Translations under genes and position numbers: made by a program | DNA from: an uncultured Novosphingobium sp. | Lineage (GTDB): Bacteria; Pseudomonadota; Alphaproteobacteria; Sphingomonadales; Sphingomonadaceae | DNA length: 32,860 nucleotides | Reading direction: 5' to 3' | NCBI GenBank assembly: GCA_937996535.1 | Contig: CALKVF010000114.1 | Span: 1-32,860, forward strand | Shown: positions 32,232 through 32,860 of the stretch, piece after piece | Layout: every line of letters starts with the position of its first letter | Numbering within the stretch: position 1 is the stretch's first letter | Notes under the pieces: model-generated | The model's database searches: none | Told to the model about the DNA's origin: nothing | The model's input: only the letters and a program-made list of their open reading frames with translations

Positions 32232-32860
32232 TCAGGCAGCGCCCTTGAGCGCGGCGATATTGGCGGCGTAGCAATCCGGCCCGCCCTTGAACGTGGCCGT
32301 GCCGGCAACCAGCACATCGGCCCCGGCGGCCACGCACAGCGGCGCGGTGGTGACATCGACCCCGCCATCGACTTCGAGCCGGATGTCGCGGCCCGACTTG
32401 TCGATCATCTTGCGGACCGCCTCGATCTTGCGCAGCTGGCTGGTGATGAAGCTCTGCCCGCCAAAGCCGGGATTGACGCTCATGATCAGGACCAGGTCGA
32501 TCTCATCGATCAGGTAGTCGAGCATCTTGGCCGGGGTTGCCGGGTTGAGCGAAATCCCCGCCAGCTTGCCAGTGGCCTTGATCGCCTGGACCGTGCGGTG
32601 GGTGTGGGCGCCGGCTTCGGGGTGGACGGTGATGATGTCGGCCCCGGCATCGGCGAAGGCCTGAATGTAGCTATCCACCGGTGAGATCATCAGGTGGACA
32701 TCGAGCGGCTTGGTGGTGTGCGGGCGCAACGCCTTTACCACCATCGGTCCGATCGTGATGTTGGGGACGAAATGGCCGTCCATCACGTCAACGTGGATCC
32801 AGTCGGCCCCGGCGGCATCGACGGCGCGCACCTCTTCACCCAGCCGGGCAAAATCGGCGG
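32232..32860 (-). CDS. rpe: Ribulose-phosphate 3-epimerase, N-terminus cut by window edge
   Basis: TIM-barrel enzyme interconverting ribulose 5-phosphate and xylulose 5-phosphate in the pentose phosphate pathway. Conserved metal and substrate motifs are HVDVMDGHFVPNITIGP, DVHLMI, VNPGFGGQSFI and LEVDGGVD. The frame remains open to the right edge (reading ADFARLGEEVRAVDAAGADW), so about 13 N-terminal residues lie outside the window; an apparent GTG start at 32831 is internal. It is the first visible gene of the co-directional set rpe, heparinase-like, purH. Its product and the glyceraldehyde phosphate used by dxs both tie to central sugar phosphate metabolism, though this may be coincidence. 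Confidence 0.96.
   Translation of the reverse strand, partial: ADFARLGEEVRAVDAAGADWIHVDVMDGHFVPNITIGPMVVKALRPHTTKPLDVHLMISPVDSYIQAFADAGADIITVHPEAGAHTHRTVQAIKATGKLAGISLNPATPAKMLDYLIDEIDLVLIMSVNPGFGGQSFITSQLRKIEAVRKMIDKSGRDIRLEVDGGVDVTTAPLCVAAGADVLVAGTATFKGGPDCYAANIAALKGAA

Noticed and set aside
30531..32684. 717-residue plus-strand open frame
   Set aside because: Antisense shadow spanning the heparinase-like gene and rpe; no domain resemblance.
1..32860. CRISPR array, insertion sequence or prophage
   Set aside because: No regularly spaced repeats, transposase, integrase or phage structural genes are seen in any frame.

Overview
This 32.9 kb window reads as ordinary chromosome from a GC-rich alphaproteobacterium, most likely of the order Sphingomonadales (Novosphingobium/Sphingomonas/Erythrobacter type). 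That placement is inference. It rests on the very high GC at third codon positions, the 180-kDa-type NAD-glutamate dehydrogenase, a CYP153 P450, the heparinase II/III-purH neighbourhood and general protein similarity. I see no insertion sequence, prophage, CRISPR array, integron or origin. Coding density is high and no gap exceeds 200 bases. The largest gaps are 20306-20499, 19806-19963, 28539-28695 and 5886-6015, and each is described below.

Left region (1-6 kb): a minus-strand threonyl-tRNA synthetase gene (cut by the left edge) lies downstream of a Tat-exported PhoD-type phosphatase. Divergent from these is a tight plus-strand run: an ABHD10-like serine hydrolase, a TPR protein and a luciferase-like flavin monooxygenase. 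Region 6-11.8 kb: the giant gdhB-type NAD-glutamate dehydrogenase converges on queG, sharing stop-codon bases. Region 11.8-15.5 kb: a NatAB-type ABC-2 exporter pair and a solitary CYP153 alkane hydroxylase closed by a hairpin terminator. Region 15.5-19.3 kb (minus): a translationally coupled trio (flavoprotein, GtrA, large GT-C-like membrane protein) that looks like a cell-surface or lipid-linked sugar modification unit. Region 19.3-20.3 kb (minus): tRNA-Leu(UAA), the IHF beta subunit and a short GntR/YtrA-type regulator.

Region 20.5-25.1 kb: a POT-family peptide transporter is followed by two overlapping, exported amidohydrolase-family proteins and is divergent from the GntR regulator, suggesting a regulated peptide uptake and hydrolysis unit. 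The second amidohydrolase has lost its metal ligands. Next is nnrU, preceded by a perfect 19-bp inverted repeat that ends exactly at its start codon. Region 25.9-32.9 kb (minus): rpe (cut by the right edge), a heparinase II/III-like protein, purH, a 54-residue membrane protein, a Zur-like Fur-family regulator with a natural His6 N-terminus, and dxs, all co-directional.

Most of the window is housekeeping. The points that merit a second look are the inverted repeat at nnrU, the active/degenerate amidohydrolase pair beside the peptide transporter, the GtrA trio without a GtrB, the apparently leaderless zur-like gene, and the orphan CYP153.
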